64,000 nt of DNA, from the NCBI RefSeq assembly GCF_014694315.1, contig NZ_JAAOXD010000002.1, positions 186,001-250,000 of the forward strand, written 5' to 3'. The notes beneath the pieces were generated by a model, which was not told the DNA's origin, did not search any database, and saw only the letters and a list, made by a program, of their open reading frames with translations. How positions within the stretch are numbered: the stretch's first letter is position 1; the number at the start of each line of letters is the position of its first letter. Positions 9,081-18,102 of this stretch are shown here, piece by piece. This DNA is from Arthrobacter ipis. GTDB lineage: Bacteria; Actinomycetota; Actinomycetes; Actinomycetales; Micrococcaceae. Made by a program: the position numbers and the translations under genes.

Positions 9081-10142
9081 ATGAGAGCGTTCGTCGTCAC
9101 CAAGTACAAGGAGCCGCTGCGGGAGGCCGAGATCCCCGAACCCGAGGTCGGAGAGCAGGACGTGCTCGTCCAAGTGCAGGCCGCGGGACTTAACCAGCTC
9201 GACGAGAAGATTCGCGCGGGTGAGTTCAAGCAGATCCTGCCCTACAAACTTCCGCTGACCCTGGGGAACGATCTCGCCGGCACTGTCATCCGGGTCGGTG
9301 CCAGGGTTCGCGCTTTCAAGCCGGGCGATGACGTGTATGCCCGGCCAGACAAAGTCCGCACCGGCACATTCGCGGAGCGCATCGCCGTCGCCGAAGCCGA
9401 TCTGGCCCTCAAGCCTGCCTCGATCAGCTTTGAGGAGGCTGCCTCGCTGCCGCTGGTCGCACTGACTGCATGGCAGGCGCTCGTGGAGCGCGGGAATGTT
9501 CAGCCGGGGCAAAAGGTCCTCATCCACGCCGGTGCCGGCGGGGTCGGGTCCATCGCGATCCAGCTTGCCAAGCACCTCGGCGCGACCGTGGCCACCACGG
9601 CCAGCGCAGCAAATGCCGAATTCGTCCGCGCGCTCGGCGCGGACACCGTCGTCGACTACCGCACCCAGGACTTCGAGCAGCTCCTTCAAGGCTATGACCT
9701 GGCGCTCGACAGCCTCGGCGGCAAAAACCTCGAGAAGTCCCTCCGCGTGCTTCGCCCCGGCGGCAAGGCCATCGGGATCTCCGGGCCGCCGGACCCCGCC
9801 TTCGCGCGGGAAATCGGCCTCAACCCGGTGCTGCGTCTCGCGATCACCGGCCTCAGCGCCGGCATCCGCCGCCAGGCCCGGAAGCTCGGTGTGAGCTACG
9901 AATTCCTCTTCATGCGCGCCAGCGGTGAACAGCTCACCCGGATCGCAGGGATGGTCGACGACGGCGTGCTGCGTCCCGTCGTCGGACGCGTCTTCCCGTT
10001 TGACCAGACCCCTCAGGCACTTCACGCCCTGGAAAAGGGCGGTATCCGCGGCAAGGCCGTCATCAGCAACCCCCTGAGCGCCGCCCCCGGAACCGCCATC
10101 AGCGACCTCGTCACCAACCACACCCCGGGAGAATCAGCATGA
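9081..10142 (+). CDS. NADP-dependent quinone-oxidoreductase-type MDR protein
   Basis: 353 residues from an ATG with AGAAGGAG upstream; the longer frame before it crosses the promoter. N-terminal GroES-like domain (VLVQVQAAGLNQLDEKI; no catalytic zinc ligands) and a Rossmann domain with HAGAGGVGSIAIQLAKHLGA and TVVDYRTQDF. This is the zinc-independent quinone reductase or crotonyl-CoA reductase-like branch of the medium-chain dehydrogenases. Substrate unknown, probably an enone or quinone. It overlaps the next gene by ATGA and is probably co-transcribed with it and the TetR gene. Confidence 0.88.
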   Translation: MRAFVVTKYKEPLREAEIPEPEVGEQDVLVQVQAAGLNQLDEKIRAGEFKQILPYKLPLTLGNDLAGTVIRVGARVRAFKPGDDVYARPDKVRTGTFAERIAVAEADLALKPASISFEEAASLPLVALTAWQALVERGNVQPGQKVLIHAGAGGVGSIAIQLAKHLGATVATTASAANAEFVRALGADTVVDYRTQDFEQLLQGYDLALDSLGGKNLEKSLRVLRPGGKAIGISGPPDPAFAREIGLNPVLRLAITGLSAGIRRQARKLGVSYEFLFMRASGEQLTRIAGMVDDGVLRPVVGRVFPFDQTPQALHALEKGGIRGKAVISNPLSAAPGTAISDLVTNHTPGESA

Positions 10143-10998
10143 GCACCACCAGCAACCACCCGGCCATCACGTCCTACGCAAAGGCGCCGGCCCGCACCAT
10201 CGATGCTGGCGGGGTCAGCTACGCTTACCGCGAGCTGGGGCCGAGGGCGGGGTCCCCGTCGTCTTCTTCGTGCACCTTGCCGCGACCTTGGACAACTGGG
10301 ATCCCCGCATCGTCGACGCCATCGCGAAGGAGCGCCACGTCATCACCTTCGACAACCGCGGCGTCGGCGCCTCCACCGGGACCGTCCCCGACAGCGTCGA
10401 GGAGATGGCCGATGACGCCTACAGGTTCATCAAGGCGCTCGGCTTCGACACGATTGACGTGTTCTCCTTCTCGCTCGGTGGCATGATTGCCCAGGCCCTC
10501 GTGCTCAAGCGCCCCGAACTTGTCCGCAAGCTCATCCTCACCGGCACCGGCCCGAAGGGCGGGAAGGATATGGACAAGATCTCCAGGGTCACGTACTACG
10601 ACATCCTGCGTGCCACCCTGACCCGGTCGGATCCGAAGGAGTTCCTGTTCTTCAACCGCAACGCCACCGGCAAGCGGGCCGGGAAGGCGTTCGTGCAGCG
10701 TCTCGAGGAGCGAACGGCGGACCGCGATGCGCCGATCACGGTGAAGGCGTTCCGGACGCAGCTAAAGGCGATCAAGAGATGGGGACGAGGGGCATCCGCT
10801 GACCTGTCGACGATCACCCAGCCCACTCTCATCGCCAACGGCGACAACGACCGCATGGTGCCCTCCGTCCTCTCCGAAGACCTGCACCGGTGCATCACCG
10901 GGTCCGAGCTGATCATCTACCCCGACTCCGGTCACGGCGGAATCTTCCAGTTCCACGACCGGTTCGCTCCCCTGGCTGTGGCGTTCCTCGCTCGTTGA
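10139..10998 (+). pseudogene. Alpha/beta hydrolase, frameshifted near its N terminus
   Basis: The start overlaps the preceding stop (ATGA) and reads normally to ELGPRAG. Near 10245 one base seems lost: another frame continues GVPVVFFVHLAATLDNWDPR, exactly the first strand of an alpha/beta hydrolase, and runs to the stop at 10998. That part has DNRGVGAST, the nucleophile elbow FSLGGM, the acid region GDNDRMVP and the catalytic His in DSGHGGIFQ. The fold is otherwise complete (about 285 residues when joined). Either a recent pseudogene or an assembly error. Confidence 0.75.
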
Positions 10999-11036
10999 CC
11001 GGCGCCCGAGCCCACGGTAATGACTACAATCATCAC

Positions 11037-11048
11037 TGACCGTGGTCA
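11037..11048 (+). promoter_or_regulatory. TGACC-N2-GGTCA dyad before the TetR gene
   Basis: A 12-base palindrome, TGACCGTGGTCA, lies 28 bases before the TetR start and just ahead of its GGAGGA site. A TACAAT hexamer at 11025-11030 could be the -10, which would put the dyad at the transcription start. Its half-sites differ from those at 9019-9046, so it may bind another regulator or be a divergent autoregulatory site. Confidence 0.45.
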
Positions 11049-11075
11049 GAGATCTAATTCCGGAGGACTCCTGTT

Positions 11076-11678
11076 ATGCCCCGCGCCCCACAAGCTCCCG
11101 GCCGGCGCGAGCGGAACAAACAGCAGAAGCTCGACCGCATCACGGCCGCCGCCCGCGAGCTGTTCTCTGAGCACGGCGTCGATGAAGTCACCACGCAGCA
11201 AATCGCCGACAAAGCCGACATCGGCACGGGTACCTTGTTCCTCTACGCCAAGACCAAGGGTGAGCTCCTCCTGCTCGTGCAGAACTCCAGCTACGCCGAC
11301 GCGCTCGAGCGAGGCAGGACAGCCGCAGAGGGCACCTCGGACATACTCGAAGCGGTGATGGCGATCATCCGCCCCGTCGTGGAGTGCAACCGAATCCAAA
11401 TAGACAACGGGCGCACTTACCTGCGCGAAATGGTCTTCGGCGACCCCGAGGAGCCCCACCACCGCGACGCTCTTGCCCTCACCGTACAGACCGAGGCCGC
11501 TATCGCTGCAGTGCTGCGACAGGACCAGCGCATTGGCCCCAGCGACGCAGCAACGCTGGCACGAATCGCCTCAGCAATCATGTTCCTCGCCATGGCAGCC
11601 CCCAACCACGTCGCCAGCACGGTCAACGACATCGTCCAGGACATCAAAAACCAGGTCCGCGTCCTACTGCCGCGCTGA
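11076..11678 (+). CDS. TetR/AcrR family transcriptional regulator
   Basis: 200 residues with GGAGGA before the ATG. Residues 12-60 form the TetR helix-turn-helix (ITAAARELFSEHG, VTTQQIADKADIGTGTLFLY). The C-terminal all-helical part is the ligand and dimer domain and has no strong match that I can name. It follows the oxidoreductase and hydrolase genes on the same strand, so it probably represses this cluster through the tandem dyads at 9019-9046. Convergent with the next gene. Confidence 0.88.
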   Translation: MPRAPQAPGRRERNKQQKLDRITAAARELFSEHGVDEVTTQQIADKADIGTGTLFLYAKTKGELLLLVQNSSYADALERGRTAAEGTSDILEAVMAIIRPVVECNRIQIDNGRTYLREMVFGDPEEPHHRDALALTVQTEAAIAAVLRQDQRIGPSDAATLARIASAIMFLAMAAPNHVASTVNDIVQDIKNQVRVLLPR

Positions 11679-11710
11679 CCATCCGCCGAGGAGCGCCCAA
11701 GAGCGCTACT

Positions 11711-12346
11711 TCACGGGACGGTTACTGTCTTCTCCTTGCTGCGCACCGAGCCGACCGTCCCGGAGATCGATGAAGTGTCCGGCGAAAGAATATTTTGAGC
11801 CCCAAGGGTCACCGTGCCGGCAACAGAGACGGGCCGGCTCCTGGTACCTTCCGACGATACAAAGCGGGTGCCATCGGACCGGAATTTGGACTCTTCAAAT
11901 GTCTTCGTCGCCTGAGCCGTAGCCTTGAAGGACACGTCGGCCGTGAGTGGCGAGACTACCGGGTTCCCGGCGTCGGCATAGTTCGTGAATTCCATGGACA
12001 TCCTCAGATGCCCTCTAGACAGCCCGTTCGGAGCCGTCAGGTTCAGCGTAGTCGCATCCCCGGACCCGTTTATCAGTGTCACGAGGGTGCAGGTGTTAAC
12101 CTGTGTAACCGACACGAAGCCAACGTTCTCGGGCGGAGCCGATCCACGTGCCGTGAAGACGCTGCCGAACACGCTGACGCTGGTCTGTATGCACCCATCC
12201 GTGCGGACGAATTCCGCGGTCACTCCCTCGCCTCTCATCTCGGTTTTCGTAGTGAGGCGGTCCGCCGCGGTGCTCGGTCCGGCGCCACCGAGTTGAACGA
12301 CGAGTGTTCCGGCCAAGGCCAGTACTCCGAGTGCTGTCTTTTTCAT
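11711..12346 (-). CDS. Secreted protein of unknown function
   Basis: 211 residues. I chose the ATG after GAGAGAGG because it begins a clear Sec signal peptide (MKKTALGVLALAGTLVVQLG, cleavage after PSTA); the longer frame would bury it. The mature part is beta-rich with two Cys (TDGCIQTSV and VNTCTLVTL) that could form a disulfide, and no domain I recognise. It stands alone between the TetR gene and the divergent metallophosphoesterase. Confidence 0.7.
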   Translation of the reverse strand: MKKTALGVLALAGTLVVQLGGAGPSTAADRLTTKTEMRGEGVTAEFVRTDGCIQTSVSVFGSVFTARGSAPPENVGFVSVTQVNTCTLVTLINGSGDATTLNLTAPNGLSRGHLRMSMEFTNYADAGNPVVSPLTADVSFKATAQATKTFEESKFRSDGTRFVSSEGTRSRPVSVAGTVTLGAQNILSPDTSSISGTVGSVRSKEKTVTVP

Positions 12347-12462
12347 GGCGCCTCTCTCTTTCGCAGGGCCGCGAGTCCGCAGGGTCATCGGATCATATGA
12401 GCATGCGGTTGGAAAAACAGTGGAAGGCTACCGGACTCCAGCGCCCGGTAGCCCCTTTGATT

Positions 12463-12579
12463 TCCAAGGTGCTCCATGCTGATTCCAAGGACGCGGACTG
12501 ACACTTCGACTGGGACGGCGGTAACCTTAGGTTCACCCTCCGGGTCTGGCTACCCAACCCCAGTCCGGCGCGGTCCCGC
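12463..12579 (+). promoter_or_regulatory. Candidate structured leader element, copy 1
   Basis: This stretch matches 60859-60980 in order and spacing, including CCAAGG...CCAAGGACG, the core CACCCTCCGGG and CTGGCTACCCAACCCCAG. Here it ends about 20 bases before the GAAGGAGG site of the metallophosphoesterase, where a riboswitch or other cis-RNA would sit. Possible helices: AACC-TTA-GGTT, CTGG with CCAG, and GGGAC with GTCCC enclosing them. It does not fit any riboswitch consensus I know. Strand and function are inferred. Confidence 0.5.
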
Positions 12580-12619
12580 CAGGAGTGCACACGGCACCAG
12601 GAAGGAGGCGCTAGCCCCC

Positions 12620-13675
12620 ATGCGCCGCAATCGTGTTATGGCCGGAACCTCCGCTTTCCTCCTTGGCCTCACTGGCCTTTGGGCCGCGTCCCTCGCCTTC
12701 GGCAGTGGGAACACCCCTGAAGGGGTGCCGCAACCAACCACTACTCTGGTTGTGCCACCCCCACCGTTACCCCGCAAGCCCAGGACCCCGGCGCCGGATG
12801 TTCGGATCGCCGCTGTCGGTGACATGAACGGCGTCAGGACCATTGACCGTGATAGCCCGTCCGGTCTGAACGGGGCGGCGATCACCCGGCTCGTGCAGAA
12901 GAACCAGATTGACGCGTTCCTGGGGCTCGGGGACTTCCAGTACGCCACCCCGCACTGCGCCGACTACGTGAAGTACTGGACTCCGCTGTGGGGTGGCACC
13001 AAGCCCAAGTTGTACTGGGTGTCCGCCCCCAACCACGACTGGGAACCCGGCCGCAACGAAGACCTCGACAACTTCATGAATGGCCAATGCCCGGGTGCCC
13101 CCGCAAAGGCCGCAATCAACCAGCAGCGCGGGTTCATCGGGAACGGGGATCCGTATTCGAAGGACTTCGGGAACTGGCACTTCGTGTTCCTGTCCTCCGC
13201 GTTCTGGCGGTACGACCCCGAACACGCTGAAGCGCTGACGACCTGGCTGGACGACAACCTCACTGCTGCCCAGGCGGCGGGTAAGTACCTGGCAGTCGTG
13301 TACCACGAACCGTACTTCACATCGGACACGGACGAACACGAGCGGGCCTTGGACCACAAGCCGTGGATCGACGTGATGTATAAGCACCGGGTACGCCTGA
13401 CCCTGTCAGGCTCACAGCACAACTACGAACGCTCATGTCCGGTGAACAACGAGGACCAGTGCGTCAGTGACGGGATGACAGCGTTCCAGGTATCCACGGG
13501 AGGGATCGGCCTCCGCGAGTTCACTAACAGTCCACCCTTCATCGTAAAGCGGTTCGACAAAACCCACGGGTTCCTTCGGATGACCCTCAAAGATGACGGG
13601 TCTTTCAGCTGGAAGTTCGTTCGAACGTCGGGCTCGGGCTCGGGCACGGACGCAGGTACGCGTCCGGCACCGTAG
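12620..13675 (+). CDS. Secreted metallophosphoesterase
   Basis: 351 residues from the ATG after GAAGGAGG; N-terminal signal or anchor (MAGTSAFLLGLTGLWAASLAF) and a Pro-rich linker. Metal-site blocks of the calcineurin-like fold are in order: AVGDMNG, GLGDFQYA, SAPNHDWEP (the NHD block), AVVYHEPYF and SGSQHNYERS (the GHxH-type block, here SQHNYE). This is the purple-acid-phosphatase or alkaline-phosphatase-D-like secreted branch; the substrate is unknown. It is preceded by the structured element at 12463-12579. Confidence 0.85.
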   Translation: MRRNRVMAGTSAFLLGLTGLWAASLAFGSGNTPEGVPQPTTTLVVPPPPLPRKPRTPAPDVRIAAVGDMNGVRTIDRDSPSGLNGAAITRLVQKNQIDAFLGLGDFQYATPHCADYVKYWTPLWGGTKPKLYWVSAPNHDWEPGRNEDLDNFMNGQCPGAPAKAAINQQRGFIGNGDPYSKDFGNWHFVFLSSAFWRYDPEHAEALTTWLDDNLTAAQAAGKYLAVVYHEPYFTSDTDEHERALDHKPWIDVMYKHRVRLTLSGSQHNYERSCPVNNEDQCVSDGMTAFQVSTGGIGLREFTNSPPFIVKRFDKTHGFLRMTLKDDGSFSWKFVRTSGSGSGTDAGTRPAP

Positions 13676-13707
13676 AGTTCGACAAGCTCAATCAGCGGGT
13701 CCCGGGC

Positions 13708-14496
13708 TCAATCAGCGGCAACCGCCCGCCGGTATGTGCTCGGGGTGAAGCCCAGGTACTTCTGAAAGTCATTCGTCAGGTGCGCGTGGTCGGCGTACCC
13801 ATGCTCGGCAGCTATTGCTGCCAAATCCGCTGAAGGATCCAGCCGCGTCTGCTCGGCAGCGTCCTGAAGACGCCGACGGCGGATCAGCGCGGCAGGGCTG
13901 AGGCCGATGTACTTCTTGGCCACGCGCTGCAAGGTCCGCTGCGAAACCGCCAACACAGATGCCGCGTCCTCCACCCGGACTACAGAGGCGTCGGAGCCGA
14001 TGACGTCCATCAGCCGGTTGGCCAGCAGCGCCTCCTCGGACACAGGCCCAGCCAAGCAAGCCAGCCACCGAACAAAGGCATCCACTGCCCGCGCCCGGCG
14101 GGTATCGCCGTCGTGCGTCTCCATGATCTCCGAGACGGAAAGATGCAGTTGTTCCGCAGCCACCGACAGTTCCGTGTCCCGCAGGCTGGCGGGATCATCG
14201 GTGAACAGCGGCACCGCCGCCGGCCGCAGCAGCGCACCAACCGCCCAGCCCCGTCCAGCCAAATCCCGATGGGCCGCCTTGGTGGCAGGGCCGGAACAGG
14301 CCACGCCATCCGGCTGCACCACGAGGTTGGAGCCGGGGTACGCGATCAGGTGCTGGCGGGAGGTGCGGCCGGGCTCGATGTCCCACTCGGGAATCCAAAA
14401 CCACTGGACCAGGTCCGCCACGGGGGCCGGCGCCGGAAGGCGGTGAAAACTGGGCAGCCGGGCCGGGTAAAGGATCCCCCTGAACGAACTCTCCAT
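13708..14496 (-). CDS. AraC family transcriptional regulator
   Basis: 262 residues from an ATG with GGAGGAG close upstream; the longer frame crosses the divergent promoter. The C-terminal 100 residues carry the double helix-turn-helix of AraC/XylS proteins (VEDAASVLAVSQRTLQRVAKK and LAAIAAEHGYADHAHLTNDF, ending FQKYLGFTPSTYRR). The N-terminal part with VADLVQWFWIPEWDI is the DUF6597-like sensor of this subgroup. It is divergent from a glyoxalase-like gene 64 bases away, its probable target. Confidence 0.88.
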   Translation of the reverse strand: MESSFRGILYPARLPSFHRLPAPAPVADLVQWFWIPEWDIEPGRTSRQHLIAYPGSNLVVQPDGVACSGPATKAAHRDLAGRGWAVGALLRPAAVPLFTDDPASLRDTELSVAAEQLHLSVSEIMETHDGDTRRARAVDAFVRWLACLAGPVSEEALLANRLMDVIGSDASVVRVEDAASVLAVSQRTLQRVAKKYIGLSPAALIRRRRLQDAAEQTRLDPSADLAAIAAEHGYADHAHLTNDFQKYLGFTPSTYRRAVAAD

Positions 14497-14560
14497 AGCT
14501 CCTCCAGACTGTCGCGAATCTCCAAGCGCCGCCGCTGGCCAGGCACGTAGCGTCTTAGAC

Positions 14561-15073
14561 ATGACAGATACTACAAGCACCGAATCCACAACAGCCGCCC
14601 ACGGAGAGCACACCACGCACGGAATTCCGAACGGCCTGACGAGCCTCACGCCGTTCCTTGCCGTGACCAACGCCAGGGAAGCGATCGCCTTTTACCAGGA
14701 CGTGTTCGGCGCCCGCGTAGTCGGCGCCACGGAGATGGGCGGAGTAGTGGTCCACGCGGAACTCGACTTTGGGAACGGCCACCTCCAGCTCGGCGAACCC
14801 AACCCCGAATACCACCTGGTTCCGGCCCCGGAAGGTGAAAATGACTGCTACTCCCTTGGCCTCTACTGCCCGGACGCCGACTCCCTGGTGCAGCGCGCAG
14901 CACAGGCCGGAGCCACCATCCGAGAGCCACTGGCCACCTTTGTTTCCGGCGACCGTTACGCCAGCATCCGGGATCCCTTCGGCGTGCGCTGGTCCATCAT
15001 GACCCGTGTGGAGGACCTCTCCGAAGAGGAAAGCAACCGCCGGGTCGAAGAATGGGCGGCGCAGCAGGGCTGA
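14561..15073 (+). CDS. VOC (glyoxalase/bleomycin resistance) family protein, PhnB-like
   Basis: 170 residues. One VOC module from about residue 27: LTPFLAVTNAREAIAFYQDVFGA, VVVHAELDFGNGHLQLGEP and RYASIRDPFGVRWSIMTRVED, as in PhnB/YdcJ-type proteins. The family includes metal-dependent lyases, dioxygenases and drug-binding proteins, so the reaction is open. No clear ribosome site precedes the ATG; TAGCGT 7 bases upstream suggests a leaderless transcript. Divergent from the AraC gene. Confidence 0.85.
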   Translation: MTDTTSTESTTAAHGEHTTHGIPNGLTSLTPFLAVTNAREAIAFYQDVFGARVVGATEMGGVVVHAELDFGNGHLQLGEPNPEYHLVPAPEGENDCYSLGLYCPDADSLVQRAAQAGATIREPLATFVSGDRYASIRDPFGVRWSIMTRVEDLSEEESNRRVEEWAAQQG

Positions 15074-15079
15074 CGCCGG

Positions 15080-15111
15080 GGACCCGCATCCGGGCTGGCG
15101 GATGCGGGTCC
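15080..15111. terminator. Hairpin between convergent genes
   Basis: Perfect 13-bp inverted repeat (15080-15092 and 15099-15111) with a 6-base loop, right after the VOC stop and 19 bases before the stop of the convergent multicopper oxidase. No T-run follows, but position and strength suggest a shared terminator. Confidence 0.7.
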
Positions 15112-15130
15112 GGCAGTCTGATCCGCTCGA

Positions 15131-17479
15131 TCAGGCAGCGTTGACTGTGACGGTTCGGGTGGCGAGCACCTCCGACGTGAGCCAGTGCAGGAAGCTGATG
15201 CTGATGGTGTACTTCCCGGAAGAGGGCGGGCGCAGCAGGAAGTCGAACTTCTCCGCGGCCCCGGACCTGATGACGTCGGTCAGGAGCGGCTGGCCGGCCA
15301 TCGAGGGCTGCACCGCGGGGCCCGTGGGGTTGGGGGTGTTCCAGAAAGGCCGGCCGTCATGGGCGATCAGTTCGGCGATCCTGGCTGGCCTTCCCGCTGC
15401 GTCCGTAATGCGTGTCAGCGTGGGGAAGTAGTCGACGTTCAACATCCGCACAAGAGTTGGATACCTGCCGTTCCGCACCACGTTGGCCCGCATCTGGGAG
15501 ATGGCCCAGACGACGTCGTCGCCCCGCGGCCGGTTGGGGATGTTGCCGCCGATGAGGAAGAAGTGTTTGGGCTCGAAGCGGTTCAGTCCAGCATCCTCGC
15601 CGTTGAGCCCCGCGGCATGGTTCAGTTCGTGCCACCGGGGATCAAGGGAATAGGGCGCGATCAGGGTTTCCGTGGCGGCGTCATACAGCGCACCTTCAAA
15701 CGAGTGACGGCGGGCCCCAGCGGGCACCGGCATGGCCGGGTTGGGCCGGGGATCGATGACGATCGGGCCGAACATGCCCATCTGGACGTGGAGCGGGGTG
15801 TTGACGTGGCAGTGGTAGAAGTATGTGCCCGCCGCACCGCGGTGGGGGTTGCCGCGTTCGGCAACATCCGGCCTCCACTGGTAGGTGTAATGGCCCGAAA
15901 CCTCGAAGGAGGTGTGGCCAACACCGTCATTGCGCGGGTCCGGCTCGATCCCGTGCCAGTGGATGGTGTGAACCCGCTTGTTTGGCTTGAGGGTGGCCTG
16001 GAAGAGCTGGCCCTCCTGCACCCGCACGGTGGTTCCGGGGATTTGGCGGCCGAATTTGTTCCCCTCGAAGCTCCACATCTCGTGCTCGGTGCCGCTAGGA
16101 AAGACGAACTTTCTGTTGAAGAAGTCCATCTCGAGGAAGACGTCGGGCTTCTGCGGAAACTCGGTCTCCGGGCTGCCTTCGTGGGGCTGGTCCGATGAGA
16201 AGTCCACCTGGCTCCTGAAGGTGTGGTGTGGGTCCGCAGCGGTCGGCGGACTGCCTTCACTCGGGACTGGCTGGCCGGCCAGCACCCAGTCCGCCACCAG
16301 TCCCCCGGGGTACATGCCGCCGCGCGCCGTCTGGGAGGGTTCCGCGTGGCAGTGCATGGGGTAGGTCCAGTCCTCGTTCCGTGCGTTCCACACCTGCTCA
16401 ACCGTGTCCGGCGGCCGCCGGACCGGCAGGATGGATTCTTTGCGTTCCAGCGGCTGCAGCTGGACGGTGTCCTCCCACTGCTGGAGTTGCACGTCGCCTT
16501 GGGGCGATACCCGGCCGTGTGACCGTGGGAAATCGATGCCGTTGGCGCGGACGGTCCACACGTGGTTGCCGTGGTAGTGGAGCTGGTGGTCAACTATCCC
16601 GGCGTTGAGCATCCGCATGAGGTGTCCCGCGCGTACGGCCCCCGCCGCCGGGGAGGCGCTGAAGTTGCGCACATCGGTCTCGCGCGGATGGCCCGAGGGC
16701 AGCGTGTCCTCGTGCCTCCGGTCGTTGAACGCCAGGTCAGTGGTGACTGCCAGCGATTGGAATCCTGAGAACCCGTTTATGGTGAAGTAGTTGGGCACCG
16801 CCGGGGTGGCGAGCGGATCGACCGTCTGGCCCCTCGAGGCGATGCGCGCCCAGTTCGAATCCACGTCGTGGCACAGCCATAGCCACTGGCGTTCGAACTC
16901 GGCAGCGCCCGGGGCAAGCCGCCACGCATTGCGGGGATCGATTACCACCAGGCCGCCGTACAGGCCAAGGGTCCGTTCGACGGGCTGGTTGCCCGGATCG
17001 GTATAGATGTAGGTCCCGGGCCGGGGTGCAGGAAACCGCACGAGCTTCGATGCGCCCGGCGCGACCCGGCCAGAGCTTATATCGGCCCCGCCCGGCCCGG
17101 CACGGTGGAACCGCATCTCGTGCGGCTGCGCCAGGTTGTTGTGCACCATGATCTCGATGGTGCTCCCGGTCTCGGCAATCAGCGTCCGGGGCGGAAAGAA
17201 GCTGGCCCAGTAGCCCTTCCGGGCAAGGAACTGCCGGGGGAATGCCGGGTCCGGCCGCAGCGGCGCGGGCCTCCCATGCGGAGGCACAGGAGCGCCCAGA
17301 GGGTACGTCCTGCTGGCCACCACCCTTCCGTTCGCGGTGATGACCCGTTGCGTCATCGCCAGCGCCGGGTTCGGATCGTTTAATGCCGTCCGGCGGTCCC
17401 CGAATCCCCGGTGATAAACCAGTGAGCCGTCCACCATCGGAACGAACCCGTCGTTGATATGCACATCTAGCACTGCCAT
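15131..17479 (-). CDS. Multicopper oxidase, three cupredoxin domains (CotA/MoxA-like)
   Basis: 782 residues with AGGAGGT before the ATG. All four copper motif regions are visible: PHEMRFHR (about 122), HYHGNHVW (300), YPMHCHAEPSQ (376), HTIHWHGIEPD (505) and YFYHCHVNTPLHVQMGMFG (560). The type 1 copper ligands (Cys, His, Met) lie in an unusual central position, with a C-terminal extension of about 220 residues. I see no signal peptide, so it may be cytoplasmic or exported otherwise. Such enzymes oxidise Mn(II), Cu(I), bilirubin or phenolics; the substrate here is unknown. Confidence 0.88.
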   Translation of the reverse strand: MAVLDVHINDGFVPMVDGSLVYHRGFGDRRTALNDPNPALAMTQRVITANGRVVASRTYPLGAPVPPHGRPAPLRPDPAFPRQFLARKGYWASFFPPRTLIAETGSTIEIMVHNNLAQPHEMRFHRAGPGGADISSGRVAPGASKLVRFPAPRPGTYIYTDPGNQPVERTLGLYGGLVVIDPRNAWRLAPGAAEFERQWLWLCHDVDSNWARIASRGQTVDPLATPAVPNYFTINGFSGFQSLAVTTDLAFNDRRHEDTLPSGHPRETDVRNFSASPAAGAVRAGHLMRMLNAGIVDHQLHYHGNHVWTVRANGIDFPRSHGRVSPQGDVQLQQWEDTVQLQPLERKESILPVRRPPDTVEQVWNARNEDWTYPMHCHAEPSQTARGGMYPGGLVADWVLAGQPVPSEGSPPTAADPHHTFRSQVDFSSDQPHEGSPETEFPQKPDVFLEMDFFNRKFVFPSGTEHEMWSFEGNKFGRQIPGTTVRVQEGQLFQATLKPNKRVHTIHWHGIEPDPRNDGVGHTSFEVSGHYTYQWRPDVAERGNPHRGAAGTYFYHCHVNTPLHVQMGMFGPIVIDPRPNPAMPVPAGARRHSFEGALYDAATETLIAPYSLDPRWHELNHAAGLNGEDAGLNRFEPKHFFLIGGNIPNRPRGDDVVWAISQMRANVVRNGRYPTLVRMLNVDYFPTLTRITDAAGRPARIAELIAHDGRPFWNTPNPTGPAVQPSMAGQPLLTDVIRSGAAEKFDFLLRPPSSGKYTISISFLHWLTSEVLATRTVTVNAA

Positions 17480-17691
17480 AGCCGACCTCCTGTGTAGTGG
17501 AGACCGGGATTAAACGAGATACACAGGTCCATGTCGCCCCCAATTGCGATAACAGAGAGCTTCATGTTGCCCGGGGCAACCTAGGGAAAACTTGCGGCAC
17601 CTTCGGGACGGGCCATGTCCTGACATACGACAGCCTTTACTCCCCGGAGGGTGGTAGGTCCAGGGGGCGGCCGCACAGCAATGGCTAGACT

Positions 17692-18099
17692 GTGACCGTG
17701 CCGTCCACTTCTACTCCCCCGCCCGGCTCCGTCCCCCGCAGGAGCCGGTTCGCCGAAAAGATCCTGCCCGGCGGCACCGAACCGGACCCGCGTTTCACCC
17801 TCGCCAATGAGCGGACGTTCCTGGCGTGGATCCGCACTTCGCTGGCGCTCCTCGCCGGTGGCATAGCGGTGGAGGCGTTCACCACCGACGTCTTCCCCGA
17901 GCCCGTCCGCCGCGGACTGTCAGTGCTGCTTCTCCTGCTGGGCATGCTGCTAAGTGCCGGGTCTGCCATTCGCTGGCTGCGGGTCGAGTCGAGTCTGCGC
18001 TCGAACCGGCCGCTGCCCCTGCCGCTGATCGGTCCGCTGCTTGCCGCCGGCTGCGCCGTCGCAGCGGCGGTGGTGATCGCCGTCGTCGTTCTTGGCTGA
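17692..18099 (+). CDS. DUF202 (YidH-type) membrane protein
   Basis: 135 residues from GTG 17692 (a second GTG is two codons later). The DUF202 signature RFTLANERTFLAWIRTSLAL is followed by GGIAVEAF, then two more helices, three membrane segments in all. YidH-family proteins are small inner-membrane proteins without a known reaction. The gene lies 3 bases before another DUF202 gene, so the two are co-translated and may form a heteromer. Confidence 0.85.
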   Translation: MTVPSTSTPPPGSVPRRSRFAEKILPGGTEPDPRFTLANERTFLAWIRTSLALLAGGIAVEAFTTDVFPEPVRRGLSVLLLLLGMLLSAGSAIRWLRVESSLRSNRPLPLPLIGPLLAAGCAVAAAVVIAVVVLG

Positions 18100-18102
18100 A
18101 CC

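Noticed and set aside
9054..10121. 355-codon minus-strand frame across the oxidoreductase
   Set aside because: Antisense shadow; the sense strand has the MDR motifs and ribosome site.
12463..12579. Assignment of the duplicated element to c-di-GMP (GEMM) or c-di-AMP (ydaO) riboswitches
   Set aside because: Single short matches (GGGACG, GGGTGAACC on the reverse strand) were found, but order and spacing of the conserved blocks do not fit either class.
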